NCBI RefSeq assembly: GCF_014646295.1
Contig: NZ_BMNE01000003.1
Location: 698,417 to 762,416 of the forward strand
Reading direction: 5' to 3'
Origin: Nocardia rhizosphaerihabitans
GTDB taxonomy: Bacteria; Actinomycetota; Actinomycetes; Mycobacteriales; Mycobacteriaceae
Length of the DNA stretch: 64,000 bases
Positions 1 through 7,853 of this stretch are shown piece by piece. The notes beneath the pieces were generated by a model. It had not been told where the DNA came from. It worked only from the letters and a program-made list of their open reading frames with translations, and ran no database searches. Every line of letters begins with the position of its first letter. The stretch's first letter is position 1. Position numbers and translations under genes: made by a program.

Positions 1-1752
1 GACCGCCGCCCGCTTGAGTGACATCTTCGGGGTCAGTTCGCCTGTCGCCTCGGACCAGTCCGCGGACAGGATGCGGATCTTCTTGATGGCCTCGGCGCGG
101 GAGACGAGTGTGTTGGTGTCGGCGACCGCGGCGTCGATCTCCGCGACGAGGTCGGGGTTCTCGACGAGTTTCTCGAGCGGGGTGTCGGCGGGCAGGTTGT
201 GGAGTTGCTTCCATCCGGGGAGGGCCTCGGGGTCGAGGGTGATCAGGGCGCCGATGAAGGGGCGGCCGTCGCCGACCACCATCGCCTGGCCGATCAGGGG
301 GTGCGCGCGCAGCGAGTCCTCGAGCAAGCCGGGTGAGACGTTCTTGCCGCCCGCGGTGACGAGGATTTCCTTCTTGCGGCCGGTGATGGTGAGGTAGCCG
401 TCGCGGTCGATGGCGCCGAGGTCGCCGGTGCGGAACCAGCCGTCGGTGAAGGCGTCCGCGGTGGCGTCGGGGTTTCCCCAGTACTGGTGGAACACGACGG
501 GGCCGCGGAGCAGGAGTTCGCCGTCGTCGGCGATGGTGATGCTGTGGCCTTCGGTCGGGCGTCCCACGGTGCCGACCCGGGTGTTCTTCGGGGTGTTCAC
601 GGTGATCGCGGCCGTGGTCTCGGTGAGACCGTAGCCCTCGTAGATGGGGATGCCGACGCCGCGGAAGAAGTGGCCCAGGCGTGCGCCGAGTGGTCCGCCA
701 CCGGACACCGCTGCCTCGCATTGTCCGCCGAGGGCCTGGCGCAGTTGGCGGTAGACGAGCTTGTCGAACAGGGTGTGTTCGATTGTGCGCAGGAGTCCGG
801 GGCCCCCGTTGTCGAGTGACTCGCTCCAGGCGATGGCGGTCTCGGTGGCCCGGTCGAAGATCCTGCCTTTGCCTGCGGCGTGTGCCTTCTGTTTCGCGCC
901 GTTGAAGACCTTTTCGAACACGCGCGGCACGGCGAGGATGAAGTTCGGGCGGAAGGCGCCGAACTGGTCGACGAGCGTGGACCAGTCGGAGCTGAACGCG
1001 ACGACCACCTTGGCATCGAGTGCGGCCAGCGTGACCGCGCGGGCGAAGACATGCGCGAGCGGCAGGAACATCAGGGTTTTGTTGCCGTCGGTGACGAACT
1101 CCTCCAGGGCGATGCGGTCGGACTTCGACTCGGCGTAGAGGTTCGCGTGCGAGAGCAGCACGCCCTTGGGTCGGCCGGTGGTGCCGGAGGTGTAGATCAG
1201 GGTCGCGGGCGCGGTGGCGTCGACCTGTGCGCGACGCGTGTGGACGGCGTGATCGTCCAGATGGGCGCCGCGGGCGGTGAGTTCGGCGATGACGTCCTTG
1301 TCGATCTGCAGGATTTCGCGTAGCTCGGGTAGCGCGTCGGTGTCGATCTCGTCGATGACTCTGCGGTGTTTGTCGCTGTCGACCACCAGCAGCTGTGTCG
1401 CGGAATCTTGCAGGATCCACTTGGCTTGCTCGGCGGCGGAGCTGTCGTAGATGGCGACGGTGCAGCCACCGGCGGCCCAGATGGCGTGGTCGAGCACGAC
1501 CCACTCGTAGCGGGTGGGGGCCATGATGGCGATGCGGTCGCCGAGTTCGATGCCCGAGGCGAGGAGGCCTTTGGCCACCGCGGTGACGGTCTTCGCGAAC
1601 TCGGCGGCGGTGATGTCGGCGAGATCGCCGCCGCCGGTCGCGACGTTGAACAGCACCGTGCCGGGCGAGTGCTCCGCGTGCCGGAACACGCTGTCGGAGT
1701 TGTTCGCGTGTTCCGGAACGGTGTAGGAAGCGGGGGCTTCGAACTCTCGCAT
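1..1752 (-). CDS. Long-chain fatty-acid-CoA ligase, FadD type (3' end outside window)
   Basis: Activates a long-chain fatty acid as acyl-AMP and transfers it to CoA. The frame starts at ATG 1750-1752 (MREFEAPASY) and stays open to base 1, so 584 codons are visible and only the C-terminal tail is missing. Seen by eye: the AMP-binding P-loop YTSGTTGRPKG near residue 187, the YEGYGLTETT adenylate motif, the WFRTGDLG hinge and the GRKKEILVTAGGKN lid motif. The last visible residues (LTPKMSLKR) are the usual C-terminal region of this family. It reads in the same direction as the membrane-protein gene ending 36 nt upstream and may share its transcript. The exact chain-length preference cannot be read from the sequence. 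Confidence 0.9.
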   Translation of the reverse strand, partial: MREFEAPASYTVPEHANNSDSVFRHAEHSPGTVLFNVATGGGDLADITAAEFAKTVTAVAKGLLASGIELGDRIAIMAPTRYEWVVLDHAIWAAGGCTVAIYDSSAAEQAKWILQDSATQLLVVDSDKHRRVIDEIDTDALPELREILQIDKDVIAELTARGAHLDDHAVHTRRAQVDATAPATLIYTSGTTGRPKGVLLSHANLYAESKSDRIALEEFVTDGNKTLMFLPLAHVFARAVTLAALDAKVVVAFSSDWSTLVDQFGAFRPNFILAVPRVFEKVFNGAKQKAHAAGKGRIFDRATETAIAWSESLDNGGPGLLRTIEHTLFDKLVYRQLRQALGGQCEAAVSGGGPLGARLGHFFRGVGIPIYEGYGLTETTAAITVNTPKNTRVGTVGRPTEGHSITIADDGELLLRGPVVFHQYWGNPDATADAFTDGWFRTGDLGAIDRDGYLTITGRKKEILVTAGGKNVSPGLLEDSLRAHPLIGQAMVVGDGRPFIGALITLDPEALPGWKQLHNLPADTPLEKLVENPDLVAEIDAAVADTNTLVSRAEAIKKIRILSADWSEATGELTPKMSLKRAAV

Positions 1753-1788
1753 GAGTGCCCTTCCTGGGGTGATCGGTCGGTGCTGCCG

Positions 1789-3096
1789 CTACTGCGCGGT
1801 GGCCGGTTCCTGGCTGTGGTCGAGGCCGAGGCGATGCAGGCCGCGCAGGTCGTAGGTGTGGGTGGCGACAGCGCCGAGGACAAGTCCGATCGCCAGGCCG
1901 ATGAGCGTCATCCAGAGGCCCTGACTCATGCCCGCTTCGAGGTGGCCGTCGAAGAACAGGATCGCGCGCACGGCGAGATAGATCTGGTGCATGGGTTCGA
2001 AGGCGGCCAGGTCGGCGATCCAGCGGGGCGTGGCCTCGAGCGGGATGGTGCCCGAGGACGACGGGATGCCGAGCACGACGAACACGATGAGGTTGATCAT
2101 CAGGCCCGCGGTGCCGAAGGCGGCCATGACCGACAGGCCGGTGACGGCGATGGCGGTGATGGCCAGGGTGCCGTAGAAGAACAGCAGCAGCGGTCGCTCG
2201 ATCGACATGTCGAGCAGGGCGCCGACGCCGAGGAACACGGCGGAGGCCAAGGGTGCGCTGATCGCGGCGATCCCCCACTTGATGAGCAGGGTGCGCCAGC
2301 GGCTGATCCGGGCCGGGGTGGTCGCCTTGTGCCATGGGCCGTATTCGGCGGGGATGAATCCGAGGGAGCCGTCGACGAGGGAGTTGATCATCATCGCGCC
2401 GCTGAACCCGACGATCAGCAGGACGAGGGTGTAGAAGAAGGCGGCCAGGCCCTGGCCGGTGCCTTCGGGCAGCGGGTGGTACGGGGTGACGACGACGTCG
2501 ATGGGCTTGGTGAGCTGCAGTTGTGCCGCACCGCTGAGTGGGGTGGCGCCGATCGCGCCGTGTACCTGCTGGGAGAGCTGGGTGCCGACGGTGGTATTGA
2601 CCTGGGTCATGGCCTGGTCGGCGATGGTGTGCATGATCTGGGCGGCGAGGGTGCCTGCGCGGGGGTTGGTCAGCACGGAGATGATCGGCTGTTCGACGTC
2701 GCCGGGGACGATCGAGGAGGCGCCGAGGATGGCGACGCGTTTGGTGAAGTCGCCGGGGATGACGATGGCGCCGTAGACCTCGCCGTTCTGCAGTTGGCGC
2801 TGGGCTTCGTTGATGCCGACGGTGCGCAGGTCGATCTTGTCGGCGGGGATGTTCTCGTTGAGTGCGGTGGTGATCTGTTCGCCGAGGTTGGCGGGTTTGC
2901 CGGCGAGGGTGTCGCCGACGTCCTGGTTGACGACGGCGATCGGGAAGTCGTGCAGGTGCTTCTCGGGGTCGGCGGTGTAGCCGAGGTACATGGTTCCCAG
3001 GAGCGCGGCCAGCACGGTGACCAGCGTGATCGGCGCCAACCACTCGCGGATCGGCATGCTGCTCTGCGGGCGCGTCGGCGCGGTGTTGTCAGTCAT
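1789..3096 (-). CDS. YhgE/Pip-type (DUF3533-like) ABC-2 family membrane protein
   Basis: 435 residues. One membrane segment near residues 22-40 is followed by an extracytoplasmic domain of about 180 residues (the FPIAVVNQDVG motif is typical of YhgE/Pip proteins) and then five or six membrane segments between about 220 and 420. This is the ABC-2 permease layout without an ATPase partner nearby. Such proteins are linked to envelope stress, phage infection or small-molecule efflux in other Gram-positives; the substrate here is unknown. It is divergent from the TetR gene at 3174, and the operator-like repeats lie within 12-40 nt of this start codon. That makes it the likely target of that regulator. 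No clear Shine-Dalgarno sequence precedes the ATG. Confidence 0.8.
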   Translation of the reverse strand: MTDNTAPTRPQSSMPIREWLAPITLVTVLAALLGTMYLGYTADPEKHLHDFPIAVVNQDVGDTLAGKPANLGEQITTALNENIPADKIDLRTVGINEAQRQLQNGEVYGAIVIPGDFTKRVAILGASSIVPGDVEQPIISVLTNPRAGTLAAQIMHTIADQAMTQVNTTVGTQLSQQVHGAIGATPLSGAAQLQLTKPIDVVVTPYHPLPEGTGQGLAAFFYTLVLLIVGFSGAMMINSLVDGSLGFIPAEYGPWHKATTPARISRWRTLLIKWGIAAISAPLASAVFLGVGALLDMSIERPLLLFFYGTLAITAIAVTGLSVMAAFGTAGLMINLIVFVVLGIPSSSGTIPLEATPRWIADLAAFEPMHQIYLAVRAILFFDGHLEAGMSQGLWMTLIGLAIGLVLGAVATHTYDLRGLHRLGLDHSQEPATAQ

Positions 3097-3107
3097 GGCA
3101 ACGTCAA

Positions 3108-3133
3108 TGTAGTCACCGACTACAAAGTAGTCA
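3108..3133. promoter_or_regulatory. Three-half-site TetR-type operator
   Basis: Half-sites GTAGTC (3109-3114), GACTAC (3118-3123) and GTAGTC (3127-3132) alternate in orientation, each separated by exactly 3 nt. Two overlapping inverted repeats therefore share the middle half-site. The array lies between the divergent YhgE/Pip-type and TetR genes, where a TetR dimer could repress both. Binding by the neighbouring TetR protein is inferred. Confidence 0.6.
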
Positions 3134-3173
3134 ATGCAAACATTCGCCGTGTGTCGGATATCCTGCTAGCACC

Positions 3174-3764
3174 ATGTCCCTGCACTCGCGCTACCACCAC
3201 GGAGACCTCCGCGCCGCGTTGCTGCAGCACGCCGAGTCGGCGCTGCGCACAGTCGGCGCGGACGGCCTGTCGCTGCGTCAGCTGGCACGCGACACCGGTG
3301 TCAGCCACGCGGCCCCCAGCAGGCACTTCCGCGACAAGCAGGCACTGCTCGACGCCCTGGCCGTCACCGGGCTGGAACGGCTCGGCGCGTGCTTCGAACA
3401 GGCAGTGACAGACGGGCCGATCACGGCGCGCCTGCAGACCGTCGCCCGCGCCTACCTGCGCTTCGCGGTCGACAATCCCGAGCTGCTCCCCCTGATGTTC
3501 GCGCGCAGGCACAGCTCGACCGACTCCGAGATCCAGGACGCCGCCGACCGTGCCTTCGCCGTGCCGATCGCGCTGATCGCCGAAGGTCAAGCCGCCGGCG
3601 AGATCGTCCCCGGCGACCCGAAACGTCTCGGTGTGACCGCTTTGGCGGCCCTGCAGGGCTTGGCGACGTTCGTCGGTTCGGGCTACACCGCCGACTACGA
3701 CTCCGAGGAACTGCTCGACGATCTGGTCAGGCACCTGACCCTGGGGCTACTCCCCCGCCCCTGA
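3174..3764 (+). CDS. TetR/AcrR family transcriptional regulator
   Basis: 196 residues. The N-terminal helix-turn-helix (about residues 10-56) begins with the YHHGDLRAALL signature of the TetR subgroup with a WHG-type C-terminal ligand domain, and the recognition region reads DTGVSHAAPSRHFRDKQALL. It is divergent from the YhgE/Pip-type gene, and the operator-like array is 41 nt upstream of its ATG. It probably represses that gene and itself. The ABC exporter genes downstream are convergent (9-nt gap), so co-transcription with them is excluded. The ligand is unknown. Confidence 0.9.
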   Translation: MSLHSRYHHGDLRAALLQHAESALRTVGADGLSLRQLARDTGVSHAAPSRHFRDKQALLDALAVTGLERLGACFEQAVTDGPITARLQTVARAYLRFAVDNPELLPLMFARRHSSTDSEIQDAADRAFAVPIALIAEGQAAGEIVPGDPKRLGVTALAALQGLATFVGSGYTADYDSEELLDDLVRHLTLGLLPRP

Positions 3765-3773
3765 GCGCCGCTG

Positions 3774-5357
3774 TCAGTTGGCCACCACATCCCTGCGCCG
3801 GAATCCGTACGCGCCCGCGACGCACAGGGCGAGCGCTACCAGGGTGGTGATCAGCACCGGCGCCGGCGCGAATGCCACCGCGGGGACCAGGGGGATGTTG
3901 TCGAACGGTGAGATGCTCATCAGCCAGCTCGGGAACCTCAGCGTCGCGCCGAACATCAACACCACGAAGCAGAAACCAAGGGCGATCCACGCACCCGAGG
4001 TGGCCGCGGGCAGGAATCCGAAGAGCGCCATCGTGATTCCGCCGAGCACCCACACCGCGGGCAGATAGGTCACCGATGCCCCGAGCAGGGGCAGCAGCTC
4101 GGACATGTCACCGGTGATCACGCCGTACATCAGTCCCATGCCGAGTCCACCCAGCGCGAGCACCACCGCCGAACCCGCGAGCATGATGACGGTGTGCCCA
4201 GCCAGCCAGCGCAGCCGGGGCAGGCTCGTCGACAGCAGTGGTTCGATGCGCCCGGCAGCCTCTTCCGAGCGCGGACGCAGACCTGCGGAGATCGTGTACC
4301 CGGAACCGATCAATGCCAGCAAGCCCGCCGACATGGCGTAGAAGGCATCGACCAGGCTGCCCATCTCCTGGCCGAGCAGTTCGCCCAGGTCGACGTCACC
4401 GAGCAGATCGCCCACATCGTCGCCGATCGAGCCGAATGCCAGACCCGCGAGCAGCATGCCGATCGACCAGCCGATCAGGGAACCGCGCTGCAGGCGCCAG
4501 GCCAGCCCGAACGCGCTGCGCATGGCGCTGCCCGCGCGGGCGGGGCCGGGTCGTGGCGGTAGTACACCGGCACCGAAGTCGCGGTGATCGAGCACTTGCC
4601 GCGCGGCCGCGGTCACCGCGACAGCGACGGCCGGCGACAACAGCACCGGCCACCAGGTCTCCCCGTCGTAGGGTCGCATCGCCTGGCCCCAGCCCAGCGG
4701 CGACAGCCACGACAGCACCCCGTTACCCACATCGCCGACCGCGCGCAGGACATAGGAAACCGCGATCGCCGCACCGGTGATGCCGTAGACAGCGCGGGTG
4801 CTTTCGGTGAGCTGGGCGGCCAGCAGCGCGATCGCCATGAACACCAGGCCCGCGCAGGTCGCGCCGACGCCGAGGGCGATGGATCCGGCGGTGGGCAGTC
4901 CGTAGGAGAGCAGGCTCAGTGCGATCGCGGCCCCGTAGAGCAGGTTGGCCAGGACGGTGAGCACGGCCGCGGCGGTGAAGGCGGCGTGCCTGCCGACGAC
5001 GCCGGAACGAATGAGTTCGTCGCGGCCGGTTTCCTCGTTGGAGCGGGTGTGGCGGCCGATGAGGAACATGCTCATCAGTCCGGCCACGATCATGCCGAAG
5101 GCCGCGGACTGGAAGGCGACCTGGCCGCCGATGGTGTCGAGTACGCGCGGCGGGCCTGCCATGGCCACCATGGCGGCATTGCCCGCCATGCTGGCGGCGA
5201 CCCGATCGAGGTCGGCCTGGGTCGGGTAGGCGATGTCGACGCCGACGGCTTGGGAGTAGTAGAGGAAGGTTCCGCCGAGGATCCAGCAGACCAGCGCGAT
5301 CCGTTCGCGGCGCAGGAAGAAGCGGACGAGGGTGGTGGTGCCGGTCAGCGTTGTCAT
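3774..5357 (-). CDS. ABC exporter permease, polyketide/antibiotic-export type
   Basis: 527 residues with about twelve hydrophobic membrane segments arranged as two repeated halves, as in the large single-chain permeases annotated as exporters of polyketide antibiotics. The ATG at 5355-5357 overlaps the ATPase stop by 4 nt (ATGA), so the two are translationally coupled and should form one transporter. The middle part (about 250-300) is a cytoplasmic loop rich in Pro and Arg between the two halves. The substrate cannot be told from the sequence. It faces the TetR gene at 3174 tail to tail. Confidence 0.85.
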   Translation of the reverse strand: MTTLTGTTTLVRFFLRRERIALVCWILGGTFLYYSQAVGVDIAYPTQADLDRVAASMAGNAAMVAMAGPPRVLDTIGGQVAFQSAAFGMIVAGLMSMFLIGRHTRSNEETGRDELIRSGVVGRHAAFTAAAVLTVLANLLYGAAIALSLLSYGLPTAGSIALGVGATCAGLVFMAIALLAAQLTESTRAVYGITGAAIAVSYVLRAVGDVGNGVLSWLSPLGWGQAMRPYDGETWWPVLLSPAVAVAVTAAARQVLDHRDFGAGVLPPRPGPARAGSAMRSAFGLAWRLQRGSLIGWSIGMLLAGLAFGSIGDDVGDLLGDVDLGELLGQEMGSLVDAFYAMSAGLLALIGSGYTISAGLRPRSEEAAGRIEPLLSTSLPRLRWLAGHTVIMLAGSAVVLALGGLGMGLMYGVITGDMSELLPLLGASVTYLPAVWVLGGITMALFGFLPAATSGAWIALGFCFVVLMFGATLRFPSWLMSISPFDNIPLVPAVAFAPAPVLITTLVALALCVAGAYGFRRRDVVAN

Positions 5358-6265
5358 GATTCCGGTACCCCGGAGGCGGCGAGTTCGTCGCCGTAGTGGC
5401 GCAGGAACAGTTCCTCGAGGGTGGGTGGTCGGCTGGTCAGTGTGCGGATGCCGAAGCCGGTGAGATGGCTGATGGCCGGGTCGAGGTCGACGGTGTCGAC
5501 CTGGAATCGGGCCCGGTTGCCTTCGACGACGAGATCGTGCACGCCCGGCAGGGCGTCGAGGCCGGTCGGTGGGCGGGTCGTCTCGCAGCTGATCGAGGTC
5601 CGGGTGAGGTGGCGCAGGTCGGCGAGGGTGCCGGATTCGATGGCTTTTCCGTGGCGGATGATGGTCACCCGGTCACACAGTGCCTCGACCTGGGCGAGGA
5701 TGTGGCTCGACAGCAGGACGGTGCGGCCTTGCTCCTTGACCTCGTCGATGCATTCCTGGAAGACCGCTTCCATGAGCGGGTCGAGCCCGGAGGTCGGTTC
5801 GTCGAGCATGAGCAGTTCGACATCGGAGGACAGTGCCGCTACCAGCGCCACCTTCTGCCGGTTGCCCTTGGAGTAGGTGCGGCCCTTCTTCGTCGGGTCC
5901 AGGTCGAATCGTTCGAGCAGTTCGGCGCGGCGTTTCTCGTCGAGGCCGCCGCGCAGGGTTCCCAACAGGTCGATGACCTCGCCGCCGCTGAGGTTGGGCC
6001 ACAGGTTCACATCACCGGGGACGTAGGCCAGGCGCCGGTGCAGCTCGGCGGTCTGCGCCCACGGGTCGCCCCCGAGCAGGGTGGCGGTGCCGCTGTCGGC
6101 GCGCAGGAGTCCGAGCAGTACCCGGATGGTGGTCGATTTGCCCGCTCCGTTGGGTCCGAGGAAGCCGTGTACCTCGCCGGTGGCGACCTGGAGGTCGAGC
6201 CCGTCCAGTGCGCGCGTTCGTCCGAACGTTTTGACCAGGTTCGAGATCTCGATTGCCGCAGCCAT
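5354..6265 (-). CDS. ABC exporter ATP-binding subunit
   Basis: 303 residues, the nucleotide-binding partner of the permease that overlaps its stop. Walker A GPNGAGKSTT is at about residues 37-46, the signature is YSKGNRQKV instead of LSGGQ (usual for this exporter subfamily), Walker B is LLMLDEPTSGLDP, and the switch histidine lies in LLSSHILAQVE. The last 80 residues are the accessory domain seen in drug-type exporters, ending in the TLEELFLRHY motif. A strong hairpin upstream (6336-6362) separates this unit from the gene before it, so the exporter probably has its own promoter in 6266-6335. Confidence 0.9.
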   Translation of the reverse strand: MAAAIEISNLVKTFGRTRALDGLDLQVATGEVHGFLGPNGAGKSTTIRVLLGLLRADSGTATLLGGDPWAQTAELHRRLAYVPGDVNLWPNLSGGEVIDLLGTLRGGLDEKRRAELLERFDLDPTKKGRTYSKGNRQKVALVAALSSDVELLMLDEPTSGLDPLMEAVFQECIDEVKEQGRTVLLSSHILAQVEALCDRVTIIRHGKAIESGTLADLRHLTRTSISCETTRPPTGLDALPGVHDLVVEGNRARFQVDTVDLDPAISHLTGFGIRTLTSRPPTLEELFLRHYGDELAASGVPES

Positions 6266-6335
6266 CCTGCCAGGGTAGTTCTCGCGGAGTGGGGGCTGCG
6301 GCGGATTGCGGTGCGTGCCTTGGCCTGCAGACGAA

Positions 6336-6362
6336 GCGCACCCCCGGAGCCCGGGGGTGCGC
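6336..6362 (-). terminator. Strong GC hairpin terminator
   Basis: A perfect 12-bp stem (GCGCACCCCCGG against CCGGGGGTGCGC) closes a 3-nt AGC loop. It lies 17 nt past the stop of the GlsB/YeaQ-type gene on the minus strand. No clear U-tract follows, as is common in high-GC actinobacteria. Confidence 0.7.
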
Positions 6363-6379
6363 GGTTGCGTCGGTGTGGT

Positions 6380-6664
6380 TCAGGCTACCGGCGGGTGTTT
6401 GCGGGCGCCGACCGATTCCGCGGCGAACAGCAACACGACCGCGGCGACGACCGCGAGCAGGAAGCCCCAGAAGTTGAGTTCGGTGATCGATCCGACACCG
6501 ATGAGGCTGGCGATGACCCCGGCGATGAGCGCGGCGGCCATGCCGATCACCAACGTCATGCCCATGCTGATGTTTTCTTTGCCTGGCTTGAGCAGGCGTG
6601 CCAACACGCCGACCACGGCACCGATGATCAAGAACCCGCAGACCTGAACAATCGCATTGAACAT
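6380..6664 (-). CDS. GlsB/YeaQ/YmgE-type small membrane protein
   Basis: 94 residues from ATG 6662-6664. This start is preferred because AGGAGG stands 7 nt before it; the longer open frame upstream has no such site. There are three hydrophobic segments (about 5-22, 33-55 and 65-88) with the glycine-rich pattern of the YeaQ/YmgE/GlsB family of stress-related inner-membrane proteins. Its biochemical role is not established in the family. It stands alone between the carbonic anhydrase gene upstream and the hairpin at 6336-6362 downstream. Confidence 0.8.
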   Translation of the reverse strand: MFNAIVQVCGFLIIGAVVGVLARLLKPGKENISMGMTLVIGMAAALIAGVIASLIGVGSITELNFWGFLLAVVAAVVLLFAAESVGARKHPPVA

Positions 6665-6809
6665 CGCTGGAACCTCCTGTGCTGGCGAACCCGATTCCGA
6701 TCGATCATTTCCCTCCGTCGGGCGTCGGTGCCAGCCCGGGCGGCTTCGTGTGGCCCAACCGTGTCCACACCGACGCCGCATCACAACATCGCGCGCAGGG
6801 TGGTGTCCG

Positions 6810-7610
6810 CTAGTTGGTTCCGGCGAGGATGACCGGACGGCCGTAGCGGGGTTGCGTGGGTCTGTTGCTGTGCGGGAACAGGGCGCGATACCGGTCGACA
6901 TCGGCTGTCGCGACGGGACTGGGATTGCGCAGCACGATCCATTCGACGCCCTCGGTACACGGCGGTGTGGTCAGTGAACCTTGGTACCGGAACTGCGCGA
7001 GGTTGCCGGGAAGGAATGTGCGCGGGTCGATATTGCTCAGTGTGCGGGTGGCGCCGACGCGGTCCGGGGATGCGGTGAGGACCTGACTCAGCGGGACCGA
7101 CGCGTCCTGGGCGTGCAGCTGGACCGCGAGGACGGCCAGTCGGCCGGTCTGGTCGGTGTGCACGAGATGGAGTTCCATGGCGGTCTCGGCGCCGTCGACG
7201 GTGTGTTCGCTGGGCAGGTGGAAGTGGTACTGGGCCAAGGCGAACGGGGTGCCGTCGACGATGATCCGGTTGCCGGAGTCGGCGGGCACGGTGGCCTGGA
7301 TGGTGTGGCCGTTGTTGGTCAGGGTGGCCGCGGGGATCGGCCGGTAGGCGATCTCGATGTGGCCTGCGGGGTGTGACTCGACGGCGTCGGACAGGTCGAT
7401 CGGCGACTGGGCGTGGCCATTTCGGCAGGTCGCGTACTGCTTGTCGAGATCGGCCCAGTGATCGGGGCCTTCGGCGTCGTAGTCCCAATGCGGGGTGGCC
7501 GGATCGGAGCCGCCGCAGCCGGCGACTGCCAGTAGTGCCAGGGCAGCGAGCGCGCCGCGGCGGGTGATCACGGATCGAACGGGACTGGGGGCATTGTGAC
7601 GAACCGACAC
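6810..7610 (-). CDS. Alpha-type carbonic anhydrase, Tat lipoprotein
   Basis: Interconverts CO2 and bicarbonate outside the cytoplasmic membrane. The GTG at 7608-7610 is chosen as start because AAGGAG lies about 7 nt before it, giving 266 residues. The N-terminus has twin arginines (TRRGALAAL) and a lipobox (LAVAGC), so export by Tat and lipid anchoring are likely. Alpha-CA landmarks are visible: QSPIDL, the zinc histidines in YHFHLPSEH and in ELHLVH, and the substrate-pocket motif GSLTTPPCTEGV. It is transcribed in the same direction as the NRPS but 243 nt separate them and no shared function is evident. Confidence 0.9.
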   Translation of the reverse strand: MSVRHNAPSPVRSVITRRGALAALALLAVAGCGGSDPATPHWDYDAEGPDHWADLDKQYATCRNGHAQSPIDLSDAVESHPAGHIEIAYRPIPAATLTNNGHTIQATVPADSGNRIIVDGTPFALAQYHFHLPSEHTVDGAETAMELHLVHTDQTGRLAVLAVQLHAQDASVPLSQVLTASPDRVGATRTLSNIDPRTFLPGNLAQFRYQGSLTTPPCTEGVEWIVLRNPSPVATADVDRYRALFPHSNRPTQPRYGRPVILAGTN

Positions 7611-7724
7611 CGTGCAGCTCCTTGCCAGGATTCTGCCGTCGGCCCGGATGGCTGATGTCTCCCGGGACGGCAGTGCGCGCACGTCGAAATCAGCCAATCG
7701 CCAACAGGACTGGACATGTCCGAT

Positions 7725-7750
7725 TTGCACCGAATATCTTTCTAGTGCAA
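7725..7750. promoter_or_regulatory. Inverted repeat in an A/T-rich patch upstream of carbonic anhydrase
   Basis: TTGCAC (7725-7730) and GTGCAA (7745-7750) form an inverted repeat with a 14-nt spacer. The patch is unusually A/T-rich for this window. It lies about 115-140 nt upstream of the carbonic anhydrase start and 104 nt past the NRPS stop, so a promoter or operator for the carbonic anhydrase gene is the simplest reading. Confidence 0.35.
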
Positions 7751-7853
7751 TCTATTTCGCGTGTGCGCGGGGTATCAGGCTATGCCTGCGGTCACAGCGG
7801 ATACCAGAGCCGATCGCCGCGAGATAGGTCACATCCGCGCCGGCGACTTCTCG

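Noticed and set aside
1366..3408. 680-codon open frame on the plus strand
   Set aside because: It lies opposite the FadD and YhgE/Pip-type genes, is rich in Gly, Asp, His and Arg without motifs, and is a shadow of high-GC codon use.
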